A stretch of 64,000 nt of DNA from Bradyrhizobium sp. SSBR45G (GTDB lineage: Bacteria; Pseudomonadota; Alphaproteobacteria; Rhizobiales; Xanthobacteraceae): NCBI RefSeq assembly GCF_030159255.1, contig NZ_BSCT01000009.1, forward strand, positions 62,001-126,000, written 5' to 3'. This document shows positions 1-8,599 of the stretch, piece after piece. Each line of letters begins with the position of its first letter. The first letter of the stretch is position 1. The notes under the pieces were generated by a model. The model did no database searches. It saw only the letters and a list, made by a program, of their open reading frames with translations, and was not told the DNA's origin. Both the position numbers and the translations under genes were made by a program.

Positions 1-1
1 G

Positions 2-841
2 GTCGCTCCGTTCTCCCGCCGCGGCTTCATGACCGCGTCCGCCGCAGTGACGGCCGGCTACACCTTGGCCGCGGGCCCGGTCCGCGCCGAGGTCATCACG
101 ACAGACACCAGCGGGCTCAATGCCGGCGACGCCAAGGTCAAGGTCGCCGACGGCGAGATGCCGGTCTATTTCGCAAGGCCCGCCAGCGCCAGCAATCCGC
201 CGGTCGTGCTGGTCGCGATGGAGATCTTTGGTCTGCACCAGTACATCAAGGATGTGACCCGCCGTCTCGCCAAGCTCGGCGTGCTCGCGGTCGCGCCGGA
301 CTACTATTTCCGCAAGGGCACCGACCTCACCAAGATCACCGAAATCAAGGACCTGCTGCCGATCGTGAATGCGAAGCCTGATGCGGAATTGCTGTCGGAT
401 CTCGATGCCACAGTGGCCTGGGCCAAGTCACAGGGCGGCGACACCTCGCGCCTCGGCATCATCGGCTTCTGCCGTGGTGGCCGCACGGTGTGGGAATATG
501 CCGCCCACAATGCCGGATTGAAGGCGGGCGTCGCCTTCTACGGCCCGCTGATCGATACGCCCAATCCGGTCTGGCCGAAGAGCCCGACGCAGCTGGCACC
601 CGAGATGAAAGCGCCCGTGCTCGGGCTCTATGGCGAGGCCGACACCGGCATCCCCGTGGCCAGCGTCGAGGCGATGAAGGCGGCGCTCGCCGAGAACAAG
701 AAGACCGCCGAGTTCAAGATCTATCCCGGAGCGCCGCACGGCTTCCACGCCGACTATCGCCCGAGCTATCGCAAGGAGGCCGCCGAGGATGCCTGGGCGC
801 AGATGCAGGCGTGGTTCAAGACATACGGCGTGCTGAGCTGA
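2..841 (+). CDS. Dienelactone hydrolase family protein, Tat-exported (5' end cut by window)
   Basis: Alpha/beta hydrolase of the dienelactone hydrolase family. Counting from the Met at 29, the triad is Cys148 in GFCRGG, Asp205 in YGEADTG and His237 in GAPHGFH, with the family Glu in AMEIFGL. The frame is open upstream of 29 to the window edge and reads SRRGF followed by a hydrophobic stretch ending in AGPVRA. That is a twin-arginine signal peptide, so the true start lies before the window and the Met at 29 is internal. The enzyme is probably folded in the cytoplasm and exported to the periplasm. Family members open lactone or ester bonds; the substrate cannot be told from sequence. Confidence 0.9.
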   Translation, partial: VAPFSRRGFMTASAAVTAGYTLAAGPVRAEVITTDTSGLNAGDAKVKVADGEMPVYFARPASASNPPVVLVAMEIFGLHQYIKDVTRRLAKLGVLAVAPDYYFRKGTDLTKITEIKDLLPIVNAKPDAELLSDLDATVAWAKSQGGDTSRLGIIGFCRGGRTVWEYAAHNAGLKAGVAFYGPLIDTPNPVWPKSPTQLAPEMKAPVLGLYGEADTGIPVASVEAMKAALAENKKTAEFKIYPGAPHGFHADYRPSYRKEAAEDAWAQMQAWFKTYGVLS

Positions 842-1120
842 AAGCGCTGCGGCCTCGGGTCCGCAAAAGCGAACGCCGTCAGGCGACAGCGTGCCCACCG
901 TCGTTGAGCAAGCCACGTAGCGCAGCCCGGATGTGCGCAGCGACATCCGGGTTCTCCGACGCGCATGCGACCCCGCACGTCGCTACAGCCGACGCGCGCA
1001 GCGGCTGTCGCTCATGCGGCGACGGGCCCCGCCGCTAGAAGCCAACTGGCCGCTGTCGCCTCGGCCCGCTGGGCTTGGCCGACAGCTTGCCCACCCGGAC
1101 CGACGACGATGCGCGGGGGA
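842..1120. other. Intergenic region with a short hairpin repeat
   Basis: No supported gene. It holds a short dyad near 929-951 (cccggatgt / acatccggg) and a phrase reading gacagcgtgcccaccgtcg near 881-899. The same phrase recurs near 26682, which points to dispersed non-coding repeats. Confidence 0.4.
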
Positions 1121-1261
1121 TCAGCGCCTGCGACGCACCTTTGCCGGCTGCCGGGCGCCCTGCTCGAGCTCCCAGGCCATCCAGACCAGCGCAGCGCCGA
1201 GGCTGACGACGACGCCCATGAAGAGGAACGTGAGTTCGGGGGATGTGAGTGAGTTCATCAT
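1121..1261 (-). CDS. Small single-pass membrane protein, 46 aa
   Basis: A short frame begins with two Met codons (MMNSLTSPEL), continues into one hydrophobic helix (about residues 11-30, FLFMGVVVSLGAALVWMAW) and ends in a basic tail KVRRRR. The inside-positive tail and single helix suggest a small inner-membrane protein with the C terminus in the cytoplasm. The ribosome binding site is weak. No family is recognised. It could be a chance frame, but the composition looks like protein rather than GC-rich noise. Confidence 0.45.
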   Translation of the reverse strand: MMNSLTSPELTFLFMGVVVSLGAALVWMAWELEQGARQPAKVRRRR

Positions 1262-1399
1262 GCCTGGATCCATGCAAGCGTTGCGCCAGCTTCCGCTCCA
1301 TTGCCGCCTGCGTTCATCGCGGCGGCAACGAAGCGTGACGAGATATCGTTAAAGCGAAGTGTCCGGCCAACGCGTCACCCCGCCTGCGGGTTCACCAGT

Positions 1400-1678
1400 T
1401 CACTCGCAGATTTCGACCGGACGAAGACGCCAGCCGCGCGCTGTCCGCACGCGCTTTTTCACGACATAGCAGCCGCCGAGATCTTCGTAGGTGTAGGGAT
1501 AGTAATAGGGATAGCCGCCATAATAATACGGATAGCCGAAGCCGAAACCGGGGCCGAACCCATGATGAAATCCGCCATGATGAAAGCCATGAAAACCGCC
1601 CGGCCCGCGGGCCGATGCCGGGACCATCATCAGGGCGATGACGCCGCCCGCCAGCAAGCCCATCACTCTCTTGCGCAT
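1400..1678 (-). CDS. Small exported Gly/His/Tyr-rich protein, 92 aa
   Basis: An N-terminal signal peptide (MRKRVMGLLAGGVIALMMVPASA) is followed by a low-complexity part rich in Gly, His, Phe and Tyr (GFHHGGFHHGFGPGFGFGY, then YYYGGYPYYYPY). The C terminus, about 30 residues, has two cysteines (GGCYVVKK and VEICE) and basic residues. Short proteins of this build are common in Bradyrhizobium and are taken to be periplasmic or surface proteins of unknown role. The two Cys could form a disulfide. No operon partner is evident. Confidence 0.75.
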   Translation of the reverse strand: MRKRVMGLLAGGVIALMMVPASARGPGGFHGFHHGGFHHGFGPGFGFGYPYYYGGYPYYYPYTYEDLGGCYVVKKRVRTARGWRLRPVEICE

Positions 1679-1825
1679 CGATCCGTCTCCACATCCAAAT
1701 CACGACAATGACAAGCGTCACTGCAACGCTTCCTTTAAAGCCTGATTTGGAACAGCTCGCGGGCAAGCGCGCTCACATCTGCGCGATTTGGTATCCGGAC
1801 GTCACAGTCCCTGCTGCGGCAACAA

Positions 1826-2302
1826 TCAGCAACCGCGGCAGATGCTCTTGACCTTCTGATCGACCTTCTGGTTCTCGCGCCGAATCTCGGCCTCGTCGGA
1901 CGTCTCGCCAGAGCGGTTCGGTCCTCCCGCCGCGCCGCGGCCCGTGCCGGTGGTGACGCCTGGATTGCCTGTCCCGGCTCCGCTCCCGCCGGAGCCCGAC
2001 GATTGCGCCGTACCGAGGCTATTGGTGCCGGGAGTCCCCGGTTGCGACAGCCGCGCACCGCTGTTGGTGCCGTTCGCATCGCCCGGCGTGTTGCCGAGGC
2101 CGGCAGCATTTCCGGAGGAGGCCGCGCTCCCGCCGGTCGCCCCTGTCCCAGTCGTCGCGCCGCTCGCTGCGCCACCGCCTGCCGTGCCTGAGCCGGCAGC
2201 TCCCCCGCCGCCGGCGCCACCGCCGCCGCTTTGCGCGAACCCTGCCGTCGCTGCGGTGACACCGGCAAACACAATCAATGTCCGCAATGAAAATCTGGCC
2301 AT
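1826..2302 (-). CDS. Secreted Gly/Ser/Thr-rich protein with charged C-terminal tail, 158 aa
   Basis: The start at 2302 is preferred over the longer frame because GGGAGA sits about 8 nt upstream and the product then begins with a signal peptide (MARFSLRTLIVFAGVTAATAGFA). The mature part is almost wholly Gly, Ala, Ser, Thr and Asn. It ends in a charged helix of about 25 residues (DEAEIRRENQKVDQKVKSI) and a terminal CRGC. The repetitive body is probably disordered, and the tail may bind a partner or the wall. It is divergent from the gene starting at 2378. No function is recognised. Confidence 0.75.
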   Translation of the reverse strand: MARFSLRTLIVFAGVTAATAGFAQSGGGGAGGGGAAGSGTAGGGAASGATTGTGATGGSAASSGNAAGLGNTPGDANGTNSGARLSQPGTPGTNSLGTAQSSGSGGSGAGTGNPGVTTGTGRGAAGGPNRSGETSDEAEIRRENQKVDQKVKSICRGC

Positions 2303-2377
2303 CGGATGCTCTCCCTTTACGGTCCAACCCGACGGGACAATTCGCGTTCCGGAACCATTGTGAATGGGAGAGGATTG

Positions 2378-2683
2378 ATGGCGCGAGGAGAGCCAGGGCC
2401 GGTGCGCAAGCTGATCGCCTTCGACGAGGACACCTTCGACAAGCTCAAGCAGCTGGCCCGCGATCACATGATCAGCCTGCAGGATCTTGCGGATGAAGCC
2501 TTCATGGACCTGCTCGAGAAGCATGGCGTGCCCGCCGACCTGAAGGACGCGTTGCACAAGAGTGCGGCGGCGGATGGCGAGGAGGCCGACAGGACTGCGC
2601 GCAAGGAGAAGACAAAGGCCAAGACAAACGCCAAGACGAACATCGACACCAAGCGGAAACAGAGGAGCAGGACATCAGCATGA
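2378..2683 (+). CDS. Ribbon-helix-helix-like small protein with Lys-rich tail, 101 aa
   Basis: The start at 2378 is chosen because gggagagga lies just upstream; an open frame extends further 5' without a site. Residues about 7-50 (VRKLIAFDEDTFDKLKQLAR and the following helices) look like a ribbon-helix-helix or Arc/MetJ-type fold: a short strand, then two helices. The last 30 residues are nearly all Lys, Arg, Thr and Ala, a tail that could bind nucleic acid. Its stop codon overlaps the start of the Rmf-like gene (ATGA), so the two are very likely co-translated. Role inferred: regulator or RNA/DNA-binding partner. Confidence 0.75.
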   Translation: MARGEPGPVRKLIAFDEDTFDKLKQLARDHMISLQDLADEAFMDLLEKHGVPADLKDALHKSAAADGEEADRTARKEKTKAKTNAKTNIDTKRKQRSRTSA

Positions 2684-2847
2684 GCACCGACCCCGATCCG
2701 TTCGAGCAGGGCGAGCGCGCCGCACGCGACAACATCCCGGCCGAGGCCAATCCCTATCAGGATGGCAGCGAGCAGCATGCGCTGTGGGCGAGCGGTCACG
2801 AGCGGATCGCCAGTGCACGCGAGGCCGGCGAATCCGAAGGGATCTGA
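2680..2847 (+). CDS. Rmf/CrpP-fold-like small protein, 55 aa
   Basis: This 55-residue frame starts inside the stop codon of the upstream gene (ATGA overlap). The product carries EQGERAARD, then NPYQDGSEQHALWASGHERI. This resembles ribosome modulation factor, where an early G-x-x-A helix is followed by a PY..........W..G..... helix. Rmf dimerises 70S ribosomes in stationary phase; alphaproteobacterial relatives of this size are known but little studied. The assignment rests on motif spacing only. Translational coupling to a putative nucleic-acid-binding protein is the notable context. Confidence 0.65.
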   Translation: MSTDPDPFEQGERAARDNIPAEANPYQDGSEQHALWASGHERIASAREAGESEGI

Positions 2848-2879
2848 GACGCGCGATCAGCCCAGCGGAACGCGCCGCC

Positions 2880-3410
2880 TCAGCCGATCTTCTTCAGGCC
2901 CTTGGTGTAGCGTGGGCCCTTGGCGACATAGGCCTTGGCTGCGATGCCCATGCGCTCGACCTGATCAGGCTCGAGCGTGCGCACCACGCGGGCGGGCGCG
3001 CCGATGATCAGCGAATATTCCGGAAAGTCCTTGCCCTCGGTGATGATGGCACCGGCGCCGACGACGCTGCCGCGGCGGATGTGGGCGCCATTCATGACGA
3101 TCGAGCCCATGCCGATCAGCGCGTCGTCCTCGACCGTGCAGCCGTGCAGGATCACGTTATGGCCGACCGTCACGTTCCTGCCGACGCGCAGCGGGAAGCC
3201 GGGATCGACGTGACAAGTGGCGTTGTCCTGGATGTTGGAAGCTTCGCCGATCTCGATCCAGTCATTGTCGCCGCGGATCACCGCGCCGAACCAGATGGTG
3301 ACCTCGCGGGCGAGCTTCACGCGGCCGATCACGGTGGCATTGTCGGCGATGTAGTAGTTGCCGTCCGCCGGCAGCTCGGGCGCCTGCCCGTCGAGTTCGT
3401 AGATGGCCAT
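2880..3410 (-). CDS. Gamma carbonic anhydrase family protein, 176 aa
   Basis: Left-handed beta-helix protein built of hexapeptide repeats (ATVIGRV, VTIWFGAVIRGDN, IGEASNIQDNATCHVD, VTVGHNVILHGC, IGMGSIVMNGAHI). The three metal-ligand histidines are in place: H in NATCHVD, then two in TVGHNVILHGC. Length and layout match the YrdA/PaaY/Cam-like group, which forms trimers with zinc or another metal between subunits. Carbonic anhydrase activity is proven for only some members, so the reaction here is likely but not certain. It is convergent with the Rmf-like gene, 33 nt away. Confidence 0.92.
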   Translation of the reverse strand: MAIYELDGQAPELPADGNYYIADNATVIGRVKLAREVTIWFGAVIRGDNDWIEIGEASNIQDNATCHVDPGFPLRVGRNVTVGHNVILHGCTVEDDALIGMGSIVMNGAHIRRGSVVGAGAIITEGKDFPEYSLIIGAPARVVRTLEPDQVERMGIAAKAYVAKGPRYTKGLKKIG

Positions 3411-3480
3411 CGAGGTCTCCTATTCGCAGGCAGTACGATCGCATAGGAAGGTCGACGTTTTTCGCTCGTCTGTCTCCACA

Positions 3481-3568
3481 TCGTCATGGCCGGGCTTGTC
3501 CCGGCCATCCACGTCGTTCGGCATCCGAAGAACGGCGTGGATGCCCGGGACAAGCCCGGGCATGACGG
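3481..3568. repeat. Imperfect palindromic repeat (cgtcatggccgggcttgtc family)
   Basis: The left part (cgtcatggccgggcttgtcc, then catccacg) is mirrored by the right part (cgtggatg, then gggacaagcccgggcatgac) around a short centre. The long stem and intergenic position match dispersed palindromes of Bradyrhizobium. Convergence of flanking genes suggests it may also act as a transcription end. Confidence 0.8.
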
Positions 3569-3704
3569 AGAAACTGACTGAGAGGGCTGCTCGTCGCGAC
3601 AGCCCCACATCACTTCCTATCGCCCTGCGTTTCCAGGTGACCTTGGCACAGCCAACGCGGCGAATACAAGCAAGGCGCCGCAAGCGCCGATGGCGGTGAG
3701 GAAC

Positions 3705-4034
3705 TCAGGCCAGCACGCCGGCTGCGCGCAGCGTCATCACGACGAAGGTGCCGGACATCATGCTCCAGAAGCCGGCGATCACGGTCGCCAGCATCACGAA
3801 CTCGAAGCGGCGGCGCTCGATACGCGCGCCGCGCAGCGTGTTGCGCATGATGATGAAGGGCGCGGCGAACACCAGGAACGGCACCGCGGCGAAGCGGCGG
3901 GGCGTGACGCCCTCCTGCAGCAGCTCGAAACCAGGCGGACGCTCGGCATAGGCCTGATAGCCGCTGGCCAAGGCACCGGCCAGGGCGAATCCGATCAGGA
4001 GCGAGAACAGGGAATTGAACGCCTCTGCCGACAT
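3705..4034 (-). CDS. Small membrane protein, about 109 aa
   Basis: An upstream GTG would add three residues, but the ATG at 4034 follows a gtgag ribosome site and is preferred. Predicted helices lie at about residues 9-28 (FSLLIGFALAGALASGY), 50-65 (AAVPFLVFAAPFIIM) and 80-105 (FVMLATVIAGFWSMMSGTFV). A basic loop, RNTLRGARIERRRFEF, sits between the last two. It looks like a conserved hypothetical inner-membrane protein of alphaproteobacteria. No catalytic motif is visible, and it is not in an evident operon. Confidence 0.75.
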   Translation of the reverse strand: MSAEAFNSLFSLLIGFALAGALASGYQAYAERPPGFELLQEGVTPRRFAAVPFLVFAAPFIIMRNTLRGARIERRRFEFVMLATVIAGFWSMMSGTFVVMTLRAAGVLA

Positions 4035-4230
4035 CGTACGCACTCACACACTTTGCAGAACTGCCCGATGTCGGTTTGGCAAAATCGCGCGGCCGGCGCC
4101 ACATTATCCTTAAGAAAGGGTTAACCTCGGCCGCGCCGGGCGCGCAGGTCCCTGCTGGTAAGATCCTGCAGACCGCCGCGTCGGCGTGGCATAGTCGGGA
4201 CTGATTCGCTCCAGAGATCCCCTGCCCGGC

Positions 4231-4929
4231 ATGACGATGTTTTCGGTCCGCAGTGCCCGCCCTTCGAACGGACATGGCCATGCCGTGCCGCTCGTGCTCG
4301 GCTGTGTGCTGGCGGCATCGGCGGTGGCCGTCGTCGCCTATCTGCTGTGGCCGACATGGCGGGCCGGCGCCTTCAAGGGCCCCGAGCGCCTGCCGGTGAG
4401 CATCGGCAGCACCATCTTCAACGTGCCGGCGGCCGCCATCCGGGTGAAGATCCAGCGCCACACCGGGCCGCAGGAGCGGGTCGATCTCGGCTTCGACTAT
4501 CCCGCGCTCACCCCGCCCGAGGCGCCGCATCACGTCTCCGCCGACCAGATCGACCAGGCGCCGCATCCGATCGACCGCATCTTCGTGTCGATCTCGGCGC
4601 ATCACGATGCCATGTCGCCGGAGACGCGGCTGAAGACGATCTATCCGCGCTATCTGAGTCCCGCCGCCGTGGCGGTGCAAGACGGCCTGACCATGCGCAG
4701 CTTCCGCACCGGCACGCCCTACGACGTCGAGGATCTGTTCACGGCCGAGCAGCCGGCGCTGGTGGCGCGCTGCACCCGCGATGCCGCCACGCCCGGCATG
4801 TGCCTCAGCGAACGCCGCATCGACGGCGCCGACCTCGTGTTTCGCTTCCCACGCAGCTGGCTGTCGCAATGGCAGGATGTGGCGACCGCGATGGACCGGC
4901 TGACCGCGCAGATGCACGCAGTGAAGTAG
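4231..4929 (+). CDS. Membrane-anchored hypothetical protein, 232 aa
   Basis: One transmembrane segment near residues 19-43 (VPLVLGCVLAASAVAVVAYLL) follows a short basic cytoplasmic N terminus. The rest is a soluble domain of about 185 residues, presumably periplasmic. It holds a Cys pair that may form a disulfide (ARCTRDAATPGMCLSERR) and a C-terminal amphipathic helix. No known domain is recognised. The product is similar in build to hypothetical proteins common in Bradyrhizobium. It stands alone between two non-coding stretches. Confidence 0.75.
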   Translation: MTMFSVRSARPSNGHGHAVPLVLGCVLAASAVAVVAYLLWPTWRAGAFKGPERLPVSIGSTIFNVPAAAIRVKIQRHTGPQERVDLGFDYPALTPPEAPHHVSADQIDQAPHPIDRIFVSISAHHDAMSPETRLKTIYPRYLSPAAVAVQDGLTMRSFRTGTPYDVEDLFTAEQPALVARCTRDAATPGMCLSERRIDGADLVFRFPRSWLSQWQDVATAMDRLTAQMHAVK

Positions 4930-5376
4930 TTGGCCGCACTCGTTGACGTCGTAGCCAAATGAGCGCAGCCCGCGCAACGGACGTCGAATGTGAGATTTGC
5001 CACACTCTTTCCGCTGGTCATTCCGGGGCACGCGAAGCGTGAGCCCGGAATCCATACTCACGAGCGGATGTTGGGGCGACCACAGGCGCCACGGCCATCG
5101 CGCGCCTCACGCCGCCTTGGGGTTATGGATTCCGGGCTCGCGCTTCGCGCGCCCCGGAATGACGGCGTGGATGAAGGCCGGGCTCATCCACGAACGGCGT
5201 GCGTGCTGACGGCGTGTGCGAAAGCACGCTGGAGCCGGTCTGCGGTAGCTACCCTCTTAGCCCGGGCGAGCGCGCCCCTGGGGCCACGCCTGCACCACGA
5301 TCGTTCTGGCAGCGCCGCCATCTTCGCAAGCGTCCCGCATGCGCTTCGCGCTCATGCGGGCAACTGCGTCTGGCAA
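4930..5376. other. Intergenic stretch holding a palindromic repeat
   Basis: No gene supported. The main content is the gtcattccggggc repeat at 5017-5164, listed separately. The remainder is GC-rich spacer with no clear promoter. Confidence 0.4.
5017..5164. repeat. Dispersed palindromic repeat, gtcattccggggc family, copy 1
   Basis: The left end reads gtcattccggggc then gagcccggaatccat. The right end reads its mirror, atggattccgggctc then gccccggaatgac. The centre varies between copies. Further copies lie near 19168, 30793, 35688, 53519, 55370 and 62486. Confidence 0.85.
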
Positions 5377-5589
5377 CTACTCGACCAGATCGTCTTCCAG
5401 AATCGCCATCTGGAACTGGAACGAGCGATCGTCGTCCTCATCGTCGACGAACAGCACGCCGATGAACTCCTCGCCGATATAGACCTCGGCGGAGTCCTCC
5501 TTCTTGGGCCGCGGCACGACGCGGATCTTGGGATTGGCGAACACGCGCTTCAGATACGCGTCGAGCTTCCTGACTTCCTGAACGTCCAC
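5377..5589 (-). CDS. DUF3126 family protein, 70 aa
   Basis: Short acidic protein (MDVQEVRKLDAYLKRVFANP, later EVYIGEEFIGVLFVDDEDDD, ending AILEDDLVE) that matches by eye the DUF3126 family of alphaproteobacteria. The family has no known function. It lies downstream of cysE on the same strand, a neighbourhood often seen in rhizobia. The 272-nt gap between them suggests a separate promoter, or a long untranslated link, rather than tight coupling. Confidence 0.85.
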   Translation of the reverse strand: MDVQEVRKLDAYLKRVFANPKIRVVPRPKKEDSAEVYIGEEFIGVLFVDDEDDDRSFQFQMAILEDDLVE

Positions 5590-5861
5590 GGGTCATCTCC
5601 AATCGCAGCGGGGTTTGCTTGCCGTTCAAGGACGTGACACAGCGGCACGTCCGTGCCCTCAGAAACTTGATAGTTCAGCCCGTCGATCCCGGTGCGCGCA
5701 CCAGCGTCATCGAACGAACCTGAAAGGGACGCTGTGGATCTCACATTCATTCCGCCGCAGCAATGGCGGATCGTCAGATCCACAGATCAGCGCTGTGTTC
5801 GCACGAAATCCCGTGATTGAAAAGCTCTTGACTTCGCGATCGAGAACCCGCTCGCCACGGC

Positions 5862-6689
5862 TCAGATGCCGATGGCGTTGATCATCTGGTCCATCGTGCG
5901 CGACGGCTCGGCGCAGCCGGCCTCGCCGACGATCTTGGCCGGCACGCCGGCGACCGTGACGTTGTTCGGCACCGGCTTCACGACGACCGATCCTGCCGCG
6001 ATGCGCGCGCAATGACCGACCTCGATGTTGCCGAGCACCTTGGCGCCGGCGCCGATCAGCACGCCATGCCGAATCTTCGGGTGACGGTCCTCATTCTCCT
6101 TGCCGGTGCCGCCGAGCGTGACGCCATGCAGGATCGAGACGTTGTCCTCGATGATGGCGGTCTCGCCGCAGACGAAGCCGGTGGCATGATCGAGGAAGAT
6201 GCCGCGGCCGATGCGCGCCGCCGGATTGATGTCGGTCTGGAACACCGCCGACGAGCGGCTCTGCAGATAGAACGCAAAGTCCTTGCGGCTCTTGCGATAC
6301 AGCCAATGCGCGAGACGGTGCGTCTGCAGCGCGTGAAAACCCTTGAAGTAGAGCAACGGATCGATGAAGCGCGAGGTCGCGGGATCACGGTCGTAGACCG
6401 CGACGAGATCGGCGCGGAAGGCGTGGCCGAGATCCGGCTCGTCGCGCAGCGCATCGTCGAAGGTCTGGCGGATCAGATCGCCCGACAACGCCGAATGGTC
6501 GAGCCGGTCGGCGACGCGATGCACGACCGAATCTTCCAGCCGGCTGTGATGCAGGACGGTCGAATAGATGAATGTCGCGAGCTCGGGCTCGCGGCGCACG
6601 ATCTCTTCAGCCTCATGACGAACCCGATCCCAGATCGGATCGAGCGTCGCCAGCTTTCCGCCCTGGGGATTGGTCTGATGCATAGCCAT
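5862..6689 (-). CDS. cysE: Serine O-acetyltransferase, 275 aa
   Basis: Transfers acetyl from acetyl-CoA to L-serine, the first step of cysteine synthesis, in the cytoplasm. The N-terminal half is the helical SATase domain (about residues 15-160, with PDLGHAFRADLVAVYDRDPA). The C-terminal half is the left-handed beta-helix: IGRGIFLDHATGFVCGETA, then VSILHGVTLGGTGK. The catalytic Asp-His pair sits in LDHATG, and the GGTGK turn binds substrate. The length fits the family. The C-terminal tail ends MINAIGI; such a terminal Ile is the usual handle for the cysteine synthase complex. Confidence 0.95.
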   Translation of the reverse strand: MAMHQTNPQGGKLATLDPIWDRVRHEAEEIVRREPELATFIYSTVLHHSRLEDSVVHRVADRLDHSALSGDLIRQTFDDALRDEPDLGHAFRADLVAVYDRDPATSRFIDPLLYFKGFHALQTHRLAHWLYRKSRKDFAFYLQSRSSAVFQTDINPAARIGRGIFLDHATGFVCGETAIIEDNVSILHGVTLGGTGKENEDRHPKIRHGVLIGAGAKVLGNIEVGHCARIAAGSVVVKPVPNNVTVAGVPAKIVGEAGCAEPSRTMDQMINAIGI

Positions 6690-7074
6690 GGCTGCGTCTC
6701 GCGGAGTTCAGTGGGCAGGCAATATAGCACGGCACGTGGAATGCTGTCCTCTGCGCGCGGCGCAAGGTCGGCGATCCATTCCAGCCAGCCTCGCGCGCAG
6801 AGAACACGGGATTGAGACATTTCCGTTACGGCGGGGTTACGCCACCGTCCCTTGCCCACCGACGCTCGGCTGAAAATGGTCAGCCGGAACCGGAAATCAA
6901 GCTGCCGGAGACACGTCGACACGGTTCCCACGGGGCGCGCGCGGCTTCGGGATACCACCTCTGAGGCAAAAAGGAACCACCTTGCGCCGGAACGGGAGGC
7001 CGTCCCCCGCCTGATCACGGGGCCGGCTTGTCCAGCCACGACGCTTGAGTCTATTGGTGAATACCGCCTTGTCC
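6690..7074. other. Divergent intergenic region
   Basis: Lies between cysE (leftward) and a membrane protein gene (rightward), so promoters for both should be here. No strong -35/-10 pair, hairpin or small gene stands out by eye. Confidence 0.3.
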
Positions 7075-8487
7075 ATGTTTTGGCCATGGTGCTCCGAACC
7101 GGGGGATGCAGGCATCAGCAACATTCAGATCCTGGACGACCGCACGGAAGAGGCCGGATCGGCCTGGCTGCCCGTCCTCGTCCTCCCGCTCTTCCTGGTC
7201 GCGCCGGCGCTGTGGAACGGTTACCCGCTGTTGCAGTGGGACACCGGCGGCTATCTCGCGCGCTGGTACGAAGGCTATCTGGTGCCGAGCCGGTCGACCG
7301 TGTTCGGGCTCTATCTGCACTGGGGCGAGGACTCCAGCTTCTGGCTCAATCTCGGCCTGCAGGCGTTGGCCACGCTGTGGATCCTGCAGCTCACCCTGCG
7401 CGTGCTCGGGCTCGCCCAGCCGCTGCGGCTGTTGTGGATCGGCCTGCTGCTGATCCTGACCACCGCCCTGCCCTGGCTCGCCAGCATGCTGCTGACGGAT
7501 ATCTTCGCCGGCCTGTCGGTGCTGGCGCTGTTCCTGCTGGTGACGCAGGCGCGGCGCATCTCCGGCCTGGAGAAGACCGCGCTGTTCGGCTTCGTGGCGT
7601 TCGCATCCGCCACCCACAGCGCCACGCTCGGGGTGCTGCTCGGCCTGTGCTGCGCCGGCTGGATCGCCTGGCCCTTCCTGCGCCGGCAGATCGCGCTGTC
7701 CGGCCTGATCCAGGCCAGCCTGACCATCGTCGCGGGCGCCGCGATGCTGCTCGCCGCGAACTTCGCCCTCTCCGGCCAGCTGGCATGGACGCCGGGCGGC
7801 ACCGGGGTCGCCTTCGGCCGCATGCTCCAGGACGGCATCGTCGCGCAATATCTCAAGGACCATTGCAGTCGCGAGACGCTGAAGCTCTGCCCCTATCGCA
7901 ATCAGCTGCCGCCCACCGCCGACGACTTCCTGTGGGGCAACAGCATGTTCAACACGCTCGGGCGCTTCGAGGGCATGAACGAGGAGATGGGCACGATCGT
8001 CAAGCGGTCGCTCGCCGCCTATCCGCTGTGGCAGGCCGAGGCGGCGGCGGTCGCGACCGCCGAGCAGCTGATGCATGTGGCGACCGGCGAAGGCACCAGC
8101 GGCTGGGTGCCGCACACCTATGGCATCATCGAGCGCTACATTCCCTCGCAGGTCCGCCAGATGCGCGCGGCGCATCAGCAGCATTGGGAGATCAATTTCG
8201 CCGTCGTGAACTGGCTGCACGTGCCGGTCGCGCTCGGCTCGATGCTGGCTGCGGCGACGATCGCCGCGCATGCGCTCTGGCGCCGGCGCCGCGATGACAT
8301 CGCTTTGCTCGCCACCACCGTGACGCTGGCGCTGCTCGGCAATGCCGTGATCTGCGGCGTCATCTCCGGCCCGCACGACCGCTACGGCGCCAGGCTGGTG
8401 TGGATCGCGACCTTCACGGTGCTGATCGCGGCAGCGAGATGGTTCAGCGGCGATCGCACCGACGCGGCGACAAACACGCTCCCGTAG
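7075..8487 (+). CDS. Polytopic membrane protein, about 470 aa
   Basis: About ten hydrophobic helices are visible, beginning with WLPVLVLPLFLVAPALW and ending with LVWIATFTVLIAAARWF. A long loop around residues 250-350 lies between the early and late helices and contains CSRETLKLCPYRNQLPPTAD. The layout resembles glycosyltransferase-like or other conserved multi-pass proteins of Bradyrhizobium, but no catalytic signature can be named. The start is uncertain: the ATG at 7075 lacks a ribosome site, and a TTG at 7045 would add ten residues. Confidence 0.75.
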   Translation: MFWPWCSEPGDAGISNIQILDDRTEEAGSAWLPVLVLPLFLVAPALWNGYPLLQWDTGGYLARWYEGYLVPSRSTVFGLYLHWGEDSSFWLNLGLQALATLWILQLTLRVLGLAQPLRLLWIGLLLILTTALPWLASMLLTDIFAGLSVLALFLLVTQARRISGLEKTALFGFVAFASATHSATLGVLLGLCCAGWIAWPFLRRQIALSGLIQASLTIVAGAAMLLAANFALSGQLAWTPGGTGVAFGRMLQDGIVAQYLKDHCSRETLKLCPYRNQLPPTADDFLWGNSMFNTLGRFEGMNEEMGTIVKRSLAAYPLWQAEAAAVATAEQLMHVATGEGTSGWVPHTYGIIERYIPSQVRQMRAAHQQHWEINFAVVNWLHVPVALGSMLAAATIAAHALWRRRRDDIALLATTVTLALLGNAVICGVISGPHDRYGARLVWIATFTVLIAAARWFSGDRTDAATNTLP

Positions 8488-8599
8488 CCCGCATGAGCGC
8501 CAGCCGGAGCCCGCAGGGCGAAGGCGAAAGCGACATGCGGGGTCACACGAGCTGCGTCGGAGAACCCGGGGTCGCTGCGCTCGCCCGGGCTACGCAGCT

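Noticed and set aside
2562..3446. 294-codon open frame on the plus strand
   Set aside because: It lies antisense to the gamma carbonic anhydrase gene and is rich in Arg, Ala and Asp with no domain.
7051..8376. 441-codon open frame on the minus strand
   Set aside because: Antisense to a membrane protein; composition is Gln/Arg/His/Asp-rich, typical of mirror frames of GC-rich genes.
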